Assembly: GCF_920987055.1 (NCBI RefSeq)
Contig: NZ_CAKLBX010000001.1
Span: 372,001-436,000, forward strand
DNA length: 64,000 nucleotides
From: Novosphingobium sp. CECT 9465
GTDB taxonomy: Bacteria; Pseudomonadota; Alphaproteobacteria; Sphingomonadales; Sphingomonadaceae
Direction: 5' to 3'
The notes under the pieces are model-generated. The model had not been told where the DNA came from. It searched no databases and saw nothing but the letters and a program-made list of their open reading frames with translations. The translations under genes and the position numbers were made by a program. Of this stretch, positions 16,830 through 25,594 are shown piece by piece (positions within the stretch are counted from its first letter, which is position 1; each line of letters opens with the position of its first letter).

Positions 16830-18932
16830 TCAGTTCGCCGCTTTTGCCCGCTGGCGGAACTTGTGGAGCAGTGGCTCGGTATAGCCATTGGGTTGGGCCA
16901 CGCCGTCGAACACCAGCGCCCGCGCCGCCTGGAAGGAAAGGCTGCCCTCAGGATCGTTCGCTATCGGCAGGTACGCCGGGTCGGCAGCGTTCTGCGCGTC
17001 GACCTTGGCGGCCATGCGCAGCAGGGATTCGTCCACTTGGTCAGTCGTGACGATGCCGTGCAACAGCCAGTTGGCGATGTGCTGGCTGGAAATGCGCAGC
17101 GTGGCGCGATCTTCCATCAGGCCCACATCATTGATGTCCGGCACCTTCGAACATCCGATTCCGGCATCGACCCAGCGCACCACATAGCCAAGGATGCCTT
17201 GGGCGTTGTTGTCGATTTCATCGCGGACTTCCTGATCGGACCAGTTATGCCCCAATGCTACCGGTATGGTCAGCAGCGCATCCAGACTTGCCACGTCTTC
17301 GCTGCGGCGCTCTTCCTGCCGGGCGAATACATCGACCTTGTGATAATGCGTCGCGTGCAGCACGGCAGCGGTGGGCGATGGCACCCATGCGGTGTTTGCG
17401 CCGGTTCTGGGATGGCCGATCTTCTGCACCAGCATATCGCCCATGCGATCGGGCATGGCCCACATGCCCTTGCCGATCTGCGCCTTGCCGGACAGGCCGC
17501 AGGCCAGACCGATCTGCACGTTGCGATCTTCATAAGCCGCAATCCAGGCGCTCGCCTTCATGTCGCCCTTGCGCATCATCGGCCCGGCTTGCATCGAGGT
17601 GTGCATCTCGTCGCCGGTGCGATCAAGGAAACCGGTGTTGATGAACATGATGCGGTCTTTCACCGCACGGATCGTTGCTGCCAGGTTCGCGCTCGTCCGG
17701 CGCTCTTCATCCATTACGCCGATCTTCAGCGTGTGGCGTTCCAGCCCCAGCATGTCTTCCACCGCATCGAACAGGTCGTTGGCCAAGGCTGCCTCTTCCG
17801 GTCCGTGCATCTTGGGCTTGACGATATAGACCGATCCTGAGCGGCTGTTGCGCAATGGCCCGGTGCCGTTCAGGTCATGCAATGCGATCATGGTGGTGAT
17901 GATGGCGTCAAGGATGCCTTCGGGCGCTTCACCGCCATCGGGCAGCAGCACCGCCGGATTGGTCATCAGGTGGCCCACATTGCGCACCAGCAGAAGCGAA
18001 CGGCCCGGCAGGGTAAAGGCAGTGCCATCGGGCGCCACATAGGCGCGGTCAGGATTCAGGCTGCGGGTCATCATCGCCCCGCCCTTTTCGAATGTATCCG
18101 TCAGTGTGCCCTGCATGAGGCCCAGCCAGTTGGAATAGGCCGCAACCTTGTCCTGCGCATCCACGGCTGCAACCGAATCCTCGAAATCGCAGATGGTGGT
18201 GACGGCGGCTTCCATAAGCACATCGGCCATGCCCGCCGGATCGTCCTTGCCGATGGCATGGGCGCGGTCGATCACTATTTCGATATGCAGTCCGTTGTGG
18301 CGCAACAGCAGGTTGTTGCCGGCGCGGCCCACAAGCTGCGCCGGGTCCGCCAGCATCGGAACGCCGCCGGTCCAGTCGGCCCAGCTGCCCGAAGCGAGCG
18401 GGGCCGCTTCGTCAAGGAATGCCTTGGCCCAAGCGATGACCTGCGCGCCCCGCACGGCATCGTATGCCTTGCCGGTGGCCGCGCCCGGAATCGCATCGGT
18501 GCCGTAAAGCGCATCGTAAAGGCTGCCCCAGCGCGCGTTTGCGGCATTGAGCAGGAAGCGGGCGTTCAGCACCGGCACCACCAGTTGAGGCCCCGCGACT
18601 GCCGCCAGTTCGCGGTCCACATTTGCAGGGGATACCGTGAACGGAGCCGGTTCTGGCACCAGATAGCCAAGTTCGGACAGAAACGCCTTGTATGCGGGCA
18701 GGTTCAGCGGCTGCCCTGCGTGGGCCTTGTGCCAGTTGTCGATGGCCGATTGCAACGTATCACGCTTTGCCAGCAAAGCTCTGTTGCGCGGAGTGAAACC
18801 TGCCAGAACGCCTGCCATGCCCTGCCAGAAATCAGATGCAGCAACGCCGCTGTCCGGTAACGCGCGGTTTTCCAGAAACTCGGCGAGTTCCGTCGCAACT
18901 TGCAGCCCCGCTCTATCGACGTAACCGGCCAT
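16830..18932 (-). CDS. glcB: malate synthase G
   Basis: This 701-residue enzyme condenses glyoxylate with acetyl-CoA to give malate. It matches the G isoform in length (E. coli about 720) and in motifs such as '[15 protein letters not shown]', '[15 protein letters not shown]', '[20 protein letters not shown]' and '[14 protein letters not shown]'. Two ATGs are adjacent; the second (18932) is chosen because AAGGGG is then 5-7 nt upstream. It is the first gene of the glc operon. No glcC-type regulator or glcA permease gene is visible nearby. Confidence 0.95.
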   Translation of the reverse strand: MAGYVDRAGLQVATELAEFLENRALPDSGVAASDFWQGMAGVLAGFTPRNRALLAKRDTLQSAIDNWHKAHAGQPLNLPAYKAFLSELGYLVPEPAPFTVSPANVDRELAAVAGPQLVVPVLNARFLLNAANARWGSLYDALYGTDAIPGAATGKAYDAVRGAQVIAWAKAFLDEAAPLASGSWADWTGGVPMLADPAQLVGRAGNNLLLRHNGLHIEIVIDRAHAIGKDDPAGMADVLMEAAVTTICDFEDSVAAVDAQDKVAAYSNWLGLMQGTLTDTFEKGGAMMTRSLNPDRAYVAPDGTAFTLPGRSLLLVRNVGHLMTNPAVLLPDGGEAPEGILDAIITTMIALHDLNGTGPLRNSRSGSVYIVKPKMHGPEEAALANDLFDAVEDMLGLERHTLKIGVMDEERRTSANLAATIRAVKDRIMFINTGFLDRTGDEMHTSMQAGPMMRKGDMKASAWIAAYEDRNVQIGLACGLSGKAQIGKGMWAMPDRMGDMLVQKIGHPRTGANTAWVPSPTAAVLHATHYHKVDVFARQEERRSEDVASLDALLTIPVALGHNWSDQEVRDEIDNNAQGILGYVVRWVDAGIGCSKVPDINDVGLMEDRATLRISSQHIANWLLHGIVTTDQVDESLLRMAAKVDAQNAADPAYLPIANDPEGSLSFQAARALVFDGVAQPNGYTEPLLHKFRQRAKAAN

Positions 18933-19441
18933 CATATCCCCTTTTGCTTTCCCAATGCGCTCTCGTCGCTTATCGACCGTTGGCTTACAAACTACGGTGA
19001 AAGTAGCTAAGTTGGCGCTGCCTAGCCTGCTTGTCAGGAATGTGGGACGGTTGATTGATGCCGGAGCGTCCAGCAGTTTTGTCGAGACCGGCATTCTTCG
19101 CACGGTCAATCCCATTCCATAGGGCACCGGGGTGAACCGAGCGCTTTGTGCAGACGGCGGGGCATTGCCGGAAGGCGGGCGTATGGCATTGAAGGCAATG
19201 CGATCTGCACGAGGTCGCGACCTATCCTTTGGCGGGTCAGGGGATGGACTCAATCCCTCAAGCCTGCATCGAGTGGATGTCGACGCGTTGTGGAAATGCG
19301 AAATGCAGGAATGGAGTCAATGAAGCCTGGCATATGCGGTCCGTGGGGTAACCCGCCGGTGCATTCTATCGCGTCCATGCTTATCGCTGTCTCGGTGCCG
19401 GGCAAGCCTTCCAACACTGCGCCACAACGGAGAGTATGACG
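18933..19441. other. divergent promoter region between glcB and fbiC, with imperfect direct repeat
   Basis: This 509-bp region separates the minus-strand glc operon from the plus-strand F420 cluster and must carry promoters for both. Within it ATGGA(C/G)TCAAT followed by AAGCCTG occurs at 19244-19266 and 19311-19329, an imperfect direct repeat that may bind a regulator of the fbiC operon. Short frames here do not look coding. I recognise no riboswitch. Confidence 0.5.
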
Positions 19442-21760
19442 ATGGGCATTTGGGAAAGTCGCCGCGCCAGCGCAGGCGAAATCAGCCATGCATTTGCCAC
19501 CATGCATTTGTCAGACATGATGCACGCGGCAGAGGCGCTGACGCTCGCCGGGCATGGTGCGCTCGTGACCTATTCCCGCAAAGTCTTCATTCCGCTGACG
19601 AAACTGTGCCGCGATGTATGCCATTACTGCACATTCGCGCAGACGCCGGCGCGGGCGGGGGAAGCCTATCTTGATCGCGATGCGGTGCTGGCAATCGCGC
19701 GGGCCGGGGCTGCGATGGGCTGTCGCGAAGCGCTGTTCACATTGGGCGACCGCCCCGAAGCGCGCTATTCGGCCGCGCGCGAGGCACTGGCGGAACTGGG
19801 CCATGAAACGACGCTTTCGTACCTTGCCGAAGTGGCCGCGCTGGTGTTCGAGCAGACGGGCCTGCTGCCGCACCTCAATCCCGGCCTGATGGACGCGGCG
19901 GACTATGCCGCATTGCGGCCCCATTCAGCCTCGATGGGGATCATGCTCGAATCCGCGTCTGACCGGCTCTGTGAAAAGGGCGAGGCCCATCACGGGTCCC
20001 CCGACAAGGAGCCTGCACGGAGGCTGGCCTCCATCGCCGCGGCGGGCGAGTCCGGGGTTCCGTTCACGACCGGGTTGCTGATCGGCATTGGCGAAACGCG
20101 ATTGGAGCGGATCGAAGCGCTGCTGGCGATCCGCGATCTGAACGACAAATACGGTCACATCCAGGAAGTGATCATCCAGAACTTCCGTGCAAAGCCGGGC
20201 ACGAAGATGGCCGACCGGGCGGAACCGACGCTGGAAGATCACCTTTGGACAATCGCGGCGGCGCGTTTGATTCTTGGGCCGGAAATGACCATTCAGGCGC
20301 CGCCCAACCTGCATGACCGATCAGCGCTTGGCGATCTTATCCGCGCAGGGGTAAACGACTGGGGCGGGGTCTCTCCGCTGACGCCCGATCACGTCAATCC
20401 CGAAGCGCCGTGGCCGCATCTCGAAGTGCTGGCCGATGCTACCGCCGATGCAGGCCGGGCCTTGCGCCAGCGTCTGGCGATCGGGCCGCGCCATGCGCAG
20501 CAAGCGACGCGGTGGTGCGATCCGCGCATGGCGCCTGCGGTGCTGCGCGCAGTGGATGGGCGCGGATTGCCCAAGGACAGCGACTGGGCGGTGGGCCATG
20601 GCGATGCCGTGCCTGAACTGGCCCCTGCGCCCGCCACGGCTGCAATTGCCCACATTCTTGAACGTGCGCGCGATGGCGAGCGCTTGGACGAGGCGGCGAT
20701 TGCCAGACTGTTCACTGCCGATGGCGACGACTTCGAAGCGGTTTGCGCGCAGGCAGATGCGTTGCGCGCCGAAGTTGTCGGTGAGACGGTGACATACGCG
20801 GTCAACCGCAACATCAATTATACCAACATCTGTCTTTATCGCTGCGGCTTCTGCGCCTTTTCCAAGGGCAGCACCAAGGCGATGCGCGGGCCTGCCTACA
20901 GGCTCGATTTTGCCGAGATCGGGCGGCGTGCGGCCGAAGCGGTCGAGCGCGGGGCGACCGAGGTGTGCCTGCAGGGCGGCATCCACCCCGATTACGACGG
21001 CAACACCTACCTCGATATCGTGGCGGCGGTGAAAGCGGCTGCGCCCGGCATTCATGTCCATGCGTTTTCGCCGCTTGAAGTGATGCACGGCGCGCGGACG
21101 CTGGGGCTTTCGCTGGAAGATTTCCTGACGCGGCTGAAGCATGCAGGCCTTGCGACACTGCCAGGCACGGCGGCGGAAATCCTCGATCCCGAAGTGCGCG
21201 ACATCCTGTGCCCGGACAAGGTCACCGCGCACGAATGGCTCGAAGTGATGCGCGCGGCGCACAGCGTCGGCCTGCGCACCACGGCTACGATCATGTTCGG
21301 CCATGTCGAGCAATATCGCCACTGGGCGCGCCATCTGGCGCAAGTGCGCAGCCTTCAGGAAGAAACCGGCGGCTTCACCGAATTCGTACCGCTGCCGTTC
21401 GTTCACATGGAAGCGCCGATCTGGCGCAAGGGCTTGGCGCGCTCCGGGCCGAGCTATCGCGAGGCGGTGTTGATGCACGCCATCGCGCGGATCGTGCTGC
21501 ATCCGGTGCTGACGAATATCCAGGTCTCGTGGGTCAAACTGGGGCCGGAGGCGGCGGCGGCGGTGCTGGCGGCAGGGGCCAACGACCTTGGCGGCACATT
21601 GATGGATGAATCGATCACGCGCGCCGCTGGCGGTGTGAACGGGCAGGAATTCGGCCCGCCTGAAATGATCGCACTGGCAAAAAGCGCAGGGCGACCGGCG
21701 CAGCAGCGCACGACACTGTATGAATGGGTGCCGGACCAGAGTCCGGCCATGACGGAGTGA
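19442..21760 (+). CDS. fbiC: FO synthase, two-domain radical SAM enzyme (CofG-CofH fusion)
   Basis: This 772-residue protein makes the deazaflavin FO, the chromophore of coenzyme F420, from tyrosine and 5-amino-6-ribitylaminouracil. Two radical-SAM clusters are visible: Cys56-60-63 ('CRDVCHYC') for the CofG half and Cys464-468-471 ('CLYRCGFC') for the CofH half, each followed by a TIM barrel ('RAKPGTKMAD'; 'CLQGGIHPDYDG'). The fused arrangement is that of actinobacterial and proteobacterial FbiC; archaea have separate proteins. ATG 19442 is chosen since GGAGAG is 7 nt upstream; the ATG at 19436 would be too close. It opens the sixteen-gene plus-strand run. Confidence 0.96.
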   Translation: MGIWESRRASAGEISHAFATMHLSDMMHAAEALTLAGHGALVTYSRKVFIPLTKLCRDVCHYCTFAQTPARAGEAYLDRDAVLAIARAGAAMGCREALFTLGDRPEARYSAAREALAELGHETTLSYLAEVAALVFEQTGLLPHLNPGLMDAADYAALRPHSASMGIMLESASDRLCEKGEAHHGSPDKEPARRLASIAAAGESGVPFTTGLLIGIGETRLERIEALLAIRDLNDKYGHIQEVIIQNFRAKPGTKMADRAEPTLEDHLWTIAAARLILGPEMTIQAPPNLHDRSALGDLIRAGVNDWGGVSPLTPDHVNPEAPWPHLEVLADATADAGRALRQRLAIGPRHAQQATRWCDPRMAPAVLRAVDGRGLPKDSDWAVGHGDAVPELAPAPATAAIAHILERARDGERLDEAAIARLFTADGDDFEAVCAQADALRAEVVGETVTYAVNRNINYTNICLYRCGFCAFSKGSTKAMRGPAYRLDFAEIGRRAAEAVERGATEVCLQGGIHPDYDGNTYLDIVAAVKAAAPGIHVHAFSPLEVMHGARTLGLSLEDFLTRLKHAGLATLPGTAAEILDPEVRDILCPDKVTAHEWLEVMRAAHSVGLRTTATIMFGHVEQYRHWARHLAQVRSLQEETGGFTEFVPLPFVHMEAPIWRKGLARSGPSYREAVLMHAIARIVLHPVLTNIQVSWVKLGPEAAAAVLAAGANDLGGTLMDESITRAAGGVNGQEFGPPEMIALAKSAGRPAQQRTTLYEWVPDQSPAMTE

Positions 21761-21764
21761 TGAA

Positions 21765-22595
21765 ATGACGAATTTGAGCCGGCCGCTTGAAGGCAAGGTT
21801 GCGATTATCACGGGCGGCGGCAGCGGTATTGGCCGGGCAACTGCCAAGATGTTTGCCGCGCGCGGCGCCAAAGTGGCGATCACCGGGCGGACCGAATCGA
21901 AGCTGGCAGATGTTGTCGCCGAAATCGAAGCGCAGGGCAGCGAAGGCCTTGCCATCGGGATGGACGTGACCAGCGAAGATTCGATTGCCGCGGGCATTGC
22001 GCGCACGGTGGAACGCTTCGGCCAGCTGGATATCCTGCACAGCAACGCCGCGCAGACCGGCGCGATGTTCGAAGATGCCGCGATCACCGACATGACCGTG
22101 GAATTCTGGAACAAGGCTTTCGCTACGAACCTGACCGGTTCGATGCTGGCGGCCAAGCACGCGATCCCGCACATGCAGAAGCAGGGTGCAGGATCGATCA
22201 TTTTCACCGGGTCCGGCAAGGGGCTGGCGGGCGATCTTGATTATCCCGCCTATGGCACCACCAAGGCAGGGCTGCTCGGCCTGTCGCGCTATGTCGCCAC
22301 GCAATATGGCAAGCAGAACATCCGCGCGAACGTGATCGTGGTGGGTCTGGTGATGACCGAGGCATTGGACGAAAACCTGCCGCCCGAAGCGCAGGCGCTG
22401 ATGAAGGAACACAATCTCGTGCCGTTCCTTGGCTCGCCTGATGATATTGCCGAAGTGGCGGCGTTCCTGGCGTCCGACCAGTCGCGCTACATCACCGGCG
22501 CGTCGATCGTCGCCGATGGCGGTTTCACCGCGCATTCGGGCGTCTATGCCGACATGCAGCGCTTCATGGCCCACGCTGCGGCAGGTGCGGCATGA
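21765..22595 (+). CDS. SDR-family oxidoreductase inside the F420 cluster
   Basis: This 276-residue SDR has 'TGGGSGIG', an Arg after beta-2 ('ITGRTES') that suggests NADP(H), a catalytic Ser in 'IFTGSGKG' and the 'YGTTK' motif. It sits 4 nt after fbiC and overlaps fno by 4 nt (ATGA), so it is firmly in the F420 operon although no SDR belongs to the known F420 pathway. It more likely handles the catabolic substrate. Its C-terminal tail 'AHSGVYADMQRFM' resembles those of the SDRs at 26588 and 54617. Confidence 0.9.
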   Translation: MTNLSRPLEGKVAIITGGGSGIGRATAKMFAARGAKVAITGRTESKLADVVAEIEAQGSEGLAIGMDVTSEDSIAAGIARTVERFGQLDILHSNAAQTGAMFEDAAITDMTVEFWNKAFATNLTGSMLAAKHAIPHMQKQGAGSIIFTGSGKGLAGDLDYPAYGTTKAGLLGLSRYVATQYGKQNIRANVIVVGLVMTEALDENLPPEAQALMKEHNLVPFLGSPDDIAEVAAFLASDQSRYITGASIVADGGFTAHSGVYADMQRFMAHAAAGAA

Positions 22596-23248
22596 GCGGG
22601 CAGGTCATTGGCGTTATCGGCGGCACCGGCAACTTGGGCGCTGCGATTGCGTGGCGTCTGGCGCGCGCGGGCCGCACGGTCCTGATCGGATCGCGCAAGG
22701 CCGAAGCGGCGCAGGAAAAGGCGGCTGAACTGGGCCACGGCCTTGTCGGCATGGCCAATGCCGATGCAGCGGCGCAGGCCGATCTCATCATCGTGACCGT
22801 GCCGTTTTCGGCGCAGGAAGCGACGCTGGCCGATATCAAGCCGCATGTGGTGGGCAAGATCGTGGTGGATACCACGGTGCCGCTGGTGCCGCCCAAGGTG
22901 ATGCGCGTACAATTGCCCGCCGAAGGATCGGCTGCCGCGCGCGCGCAGGGCCTGCTGGGCGAAGGCGTGACGATGGTTTCGGGTTTTCACAACGTGGCTG
23001 CGCACAAGCTGGCGCAGGACATCGATGTGGGCTGCGATGTGCTGGTGTTCGGCGATGACAAGGCGGCGCGCGCCGAAGTCGTGGCACTGGCCGATGCAAT
23101 GGGCCTGCGCGGCCTTCACGCAGGCGCGCTGGTCAATTCCGCTGCGGCTGAGGCGATGACCTCCATCCTGATCTTCATGAACAAGACCTACAAGGTTGAC
23201 GGCGCAGGCATTCGCATCACAGGAGAGTTGATTCCTCCGGCGGATTGA
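22592..23248 (+). CDS. npdG: NADPH:F420 oxidoreductase (Fno/NpdG)
   Basis: The 218-residue protein reduces F420 with NADPH (or the reverse). It has the N-terminal dinucleotide motif 'IGVIGGTGNLG', then 'IGSRKAEAA', where Ser-Arg binds the 2'-phosphate of NADP, and the core 'VVDTTVPLVPPKV' and 'VSGFHNVAAHKL' typical of the NADPH-dependent F420 reductase family. Its ATG overlaps the preceding stop by 4 nt. In picrate-degrading actinobacteria the same enzyme supplies F420H2 to ring-reducing enzymes, which fits the LLM flavoenzymes downstream. No glucose-6-phosphate-type Fgd partner is evident, so this is probably the main source of reduced F420. Confidence 0.93.
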   Translation: MSGQVIGVIGGTGNLGAAIAWRLARAGRTVLIGSRKAEAAQEKAAELGHGLVGMANADAAAQADLIIVTVPFSAQEATLADIKPHVVGKIVVDTTVPLVPPKVMRVQLPAEGSAAARAQGLLGEGVTMVSGFHNVAAHKLAQDIDVGCDVLVFGDDKAARAEVVALADAMGLRGLHAGALVNSAAAEAMTSILIFMNKTYKVDGAGIRITGELIPPAD

Positions 23249-23283
23249 ACGCCTGACGGAAAGTCCTGAGGAACGCGACCGAA

Positions 23284-24027
23284 GTGCCTGGTATCGAGAT
23301 CATTTCCCTTTCGGCAATCGGCGAAGTGCGGGCAGGTGAAGACCTGCCCGTGACGCTTGCCCATGCGGTGGCGAGCGCCGGGACCCGACTGGGCGATGGC
23401 GATGTGCTGGTCGTTACGCAAAAGATCGTGTCGAAAGCGGAAGGGCGGTCGGTCGCGTTGGCCGATGTGGTGCCGGGGGCTGAGGCACTGCGGCTGGCCG
23501 AAGTGACCCGCAAGGATGCGCGGCTGGTGGAACTGGTTTTGCAGGAATCCACCGACGTTGTGCGCGCGGTGCCCAACGTGCTGATCGTGCGGCACAAGCT
23601 GGGGCTGGTCATGGCCAATGCGGGCATCGACCGGTCGAACATCGGCGCGGGGGACGACGAGCGGGCGCTGCTGCTGCCGGTCGATCCTGATGCTTCGGCG
23701 GCGCGAATTTCGGACGCATTGGGCTGCCCGGTTGTCATATCCGACAGTTTTGGCAGGCCGTGGCGCATGGGCGTGGTGGCAGTCGGCATCGGAGCCGCAG
23801 GGCTTCCCGCCATCGATGACCGGCGCGGGCTGCTTGACCGGGACGGGCGCAAGCTGGAAGTGACGCAGATTGCGGTGGCCGACCTGCTGGCCAGCGCGGC
23901 AGCGCTGGCGATGGGCGAGGGCGGGGAAGGTATTCCTGCGGTGATCGTGCGCGGCTATGCCGTGGCTGGCGCGGCGCGGCCTGCATCCGATCTGACGCGG
24001 TCCCTGGCCGAAGACTTGTTCCAGTGA
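23284..24027 (+). CDS. cofE: coenzyme F420-0:L-glutamate ligase (CofE)
   Basis: This 247-residue protein adds gamma-linked glutamates to F420-0 using GTP. Family features include 'VTQKIVSKAEGR', 'RHKLGLVMANAGIDRSN' and 'SDSFGRPWRMG'. It starts with GTG (23284) after an AGGAACG. Its length equals the single-domain archaeal CofE and lacks the C-terminal FMN reductase domain that mycobacterial FbiB (about 450 residues) uses to reduce dehydro-F420-0. It overlaps cofD by 4 nt (GTGA). Confidence 0.94.
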   Translation: MPGIEIISLSAIGEVRAGEDLPVTLAHAVASAGTRLGDGDVLVVTQKIVSKAEGRSVALADVVPGAEALRLAEVTRKDARLVELVLQESTDVVRAVPNVLIVRHKLGLVMANAGIDRSNIGAGDDERALLLPVDPDASAARISDALGCPVVISDSFGRPWRMGVVAVGIGAAGLPAIDDRRGLLDRDGRKLEVTQIAVADLLASAAALAMGEGGEGIPAVIVRGYAVAGAARPASDLTRSLAEDLFQ

Positions 24028-24947
24028 AAGTCACCGTGCTGACCGGCGGCGTGGGCGGGGCCAAGCTGGTGCTGGGGCTGCTGCGCGTGTTGCCCGCCGC
24101 CGACGTGACCGCCATCGTCAATACCGGCGATGATTTCCGCCATCTGGGGCTGCACGTTTCGCCGGACATCGACACGCTGCTTTACACGCTTTCGGGCAAG
24201 TCCAACCGGGAACTGGGCTGGGGTCGGGCCGATGAAAGCTGGAACTTCCTGGAATCGTTGCGAGACATGGGCGGGCCGGACTGGTTCCAGCTGGGCGACC
24301 GCGATCTTGCTCTGCACGTGTTGCGCACCGCGCGGCTGACCATGGGCGAGGGGCTGGACGCAATCACCGCCGATTTTGCAAGGGCCATGGGCATTGGGGC
24401 CACGATCCTGCCAATGTCGAACGACAGCATTGCCACGCAGCTTGAGACGGATGAGGGCTTGCTGGATTTTCAGCACTATTTCGTGGCGCGACGTTGTGTG
24501 CCCAAAGTGAGCCGTATCCGGTTTGATGGGGCGGAAGCCGCCCGCCCCGCGCCGGATGTGATAGCAGCCATTGCCAGTGCAGATGCCGTGGTGGTGGCGC
24601 CTTCCAATCCGTTCCTGAGCATCGATCCGCTGCTGGCCGTGCCCGGCATTCGCAGCGCCTTGGCGCAAACGGCGGCGGCGGTGGTAGCGGTATCTCCGAT
24701 CATCGGCGGCAAGGCGGTGAAAGGGCCGACGGCCAAGCTGATGGAAGAACTGGGCATCCGGTTGGCCAATGCTTCCATCGCCGCGCACTACGCCGATTTT
24801 ATCGATGGGCTGGTGATCCACGATGACGACGATGCGCCCGCCGGCATCGCGATTGCCCGGACCGATACGCTGATGCGCGACGATGATGACAAGGCCCGCG
24901 TGGCGCAGGCGGCGCTGGACCTTGCCGCCAGCATCGCAGGCCGATGA
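24024..24947 (+). CDS. cofD: 2-phospho-L-lactate (or PEP) transferase CofD
   Basis: This 307-residue enzyme joins FO to the phospho-acid activated by CofC, giving F420-0 or its dehydro form. The N-terminus 'VTVLTGGVGGAKLVLGL', the segment 'VNTGDDFRHLGLHVSPDIDT' and the motif 'APSNPFLSIDP' are diagnostic of CofD/FbiA. The GTG start overlaps the cofE stop, and the end overlaps cofC by 4 nt. Whether it uses phospholactyl, phosphoenolpyruvyl or phosphoglyceryl groups cannot be read from the sequence. Confidence 0.95.
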   Translation: MKVTVLTGGVGGAKLVLGLLRVLPAADVTAIVNTGDDFRHLGLHVSPDIDTLLYTLSGKSNRELGWGRADESWNFLESLRDMGGPDWFQLGDRDLALHVLRTARLTMGEGLDAITADFARAMGIGATILPMSNDSIATQLETDEGLLDFQHYFVARRCVPKVSRIRFDGAEAARPAPDVIAAIASADAVVVAPSNPFLSIDPLLAVPGIRSALAQTAAAVVAVSPIIGGKAVKGPTAKLMEELGIRLANASIAAHYADFIDGLVIHDDDDAPAGIAIARTDTLMRDDDDKARVAQAALDLAASIAGR

Positions 24948-25513
24948 ACTGGACCGCCATCGTCCCGCTGAAAGCGGCGGCGGATCGCAAGACGCGGCTT
25001 GCAGGCGCGTTGGATGGCAGGGAAAAGGCAGCGCTGGCTGAAGGCATGGCGGATCACGTGATCGCCACGCTGGCGGGCGTTGCTGCCATCGCTTCGATTC
25101 GCGTTCTTTCGCCCGCATCGGGGGATATTCCCGGCACGGTGTGGCAGCCCGACCACGGCCAGGGTTTGAACGCCGAACTGGACCGGGTTTGCACCGCGCT
25201 GGCGGGCTTGCCCATGCTGATCGTCCATGCCGACTTGCCGTTGATCGGGACCGACGATGTGGCCGCCCTGCTTGCGGCAGCAGAAGCGACGGGTGCGGCA
25301 ATTGCCACTGACCGGCATGGCACGGGCACCAATGCGCTGGCCATGCGTGAGGCGACCTGCGTCGGCTTTGCGTTCGGACCAGACAGTCTGGCCCGGCATC
25401 TTGAGCGCTTGCCCAATGCGGCGGTCCTGCGGCGCGAGGGACTGGCGATCGACATTGATACGGCAGACGATATTGCCGCAGCGCGAAGTGCCCTTCCTTT
25501 GGGAAGGTGGTGA
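24944..25513 (+). CDS. cofC: phospholactate/PEP guanylyltransferase CofC
   Basis: The 189-residue protein activates a three-carbon phospho-acid with GTP for CofD. It begins 'WTAIVPLKAAADRKTRLAG', has 'LIVHADLPLIGTDDV', the conserved acidic loop, and ends with 'IDIDTADDIAAA'. It completes the core F420 pathway within one operon. It is shorter than mycobacterial FbiD but in the CofC size range. An 81-nt gap with GGAGGAC near the next start separates it from the LLM gene. Confidence 0.92.
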   Translation: MNWTAIVPLKAAADRKTRLAGALDGREKAALAEGMADHVIATLAGVAAIASIRVLSPASGDIPGTVWQPDHGQGLNAELDRVCTALAGLPMLIVHADLPLIGTDDVAALLAAAEATGAAIATDRHGTGTNALAMREATCVGFAFGPDSLARHLERLPNAAVLRREGLAIDIDTADDIAAARSALPLGRW

Positions 25514-25594
25514 GCAGGGCGCCTCTGCGCATGATCCGTCCGTAATCAGCGCAGGCTCCGTGAGGGCTGCGCGAGAACCGGCGGAGGACAGACG

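Noticed and set aside
19132..19323. Small plus-strand frame upstream of fbiC
   Set aside because: It has no good ribosome site or motif; the region is better seen as a promoter region.
18933..19441. Possible riboswitch upstream of fbiC
   Set aside because: I could not recognise a known aptamer core or a terminator/antiterminator pair; only an imperfect direct repeat is visible.
20321..22219. Minus-strand open frame of 632 codons
   Set aside because: It is antisense to fbiC and the SDR gene, with low-complexity composition and no motifs.
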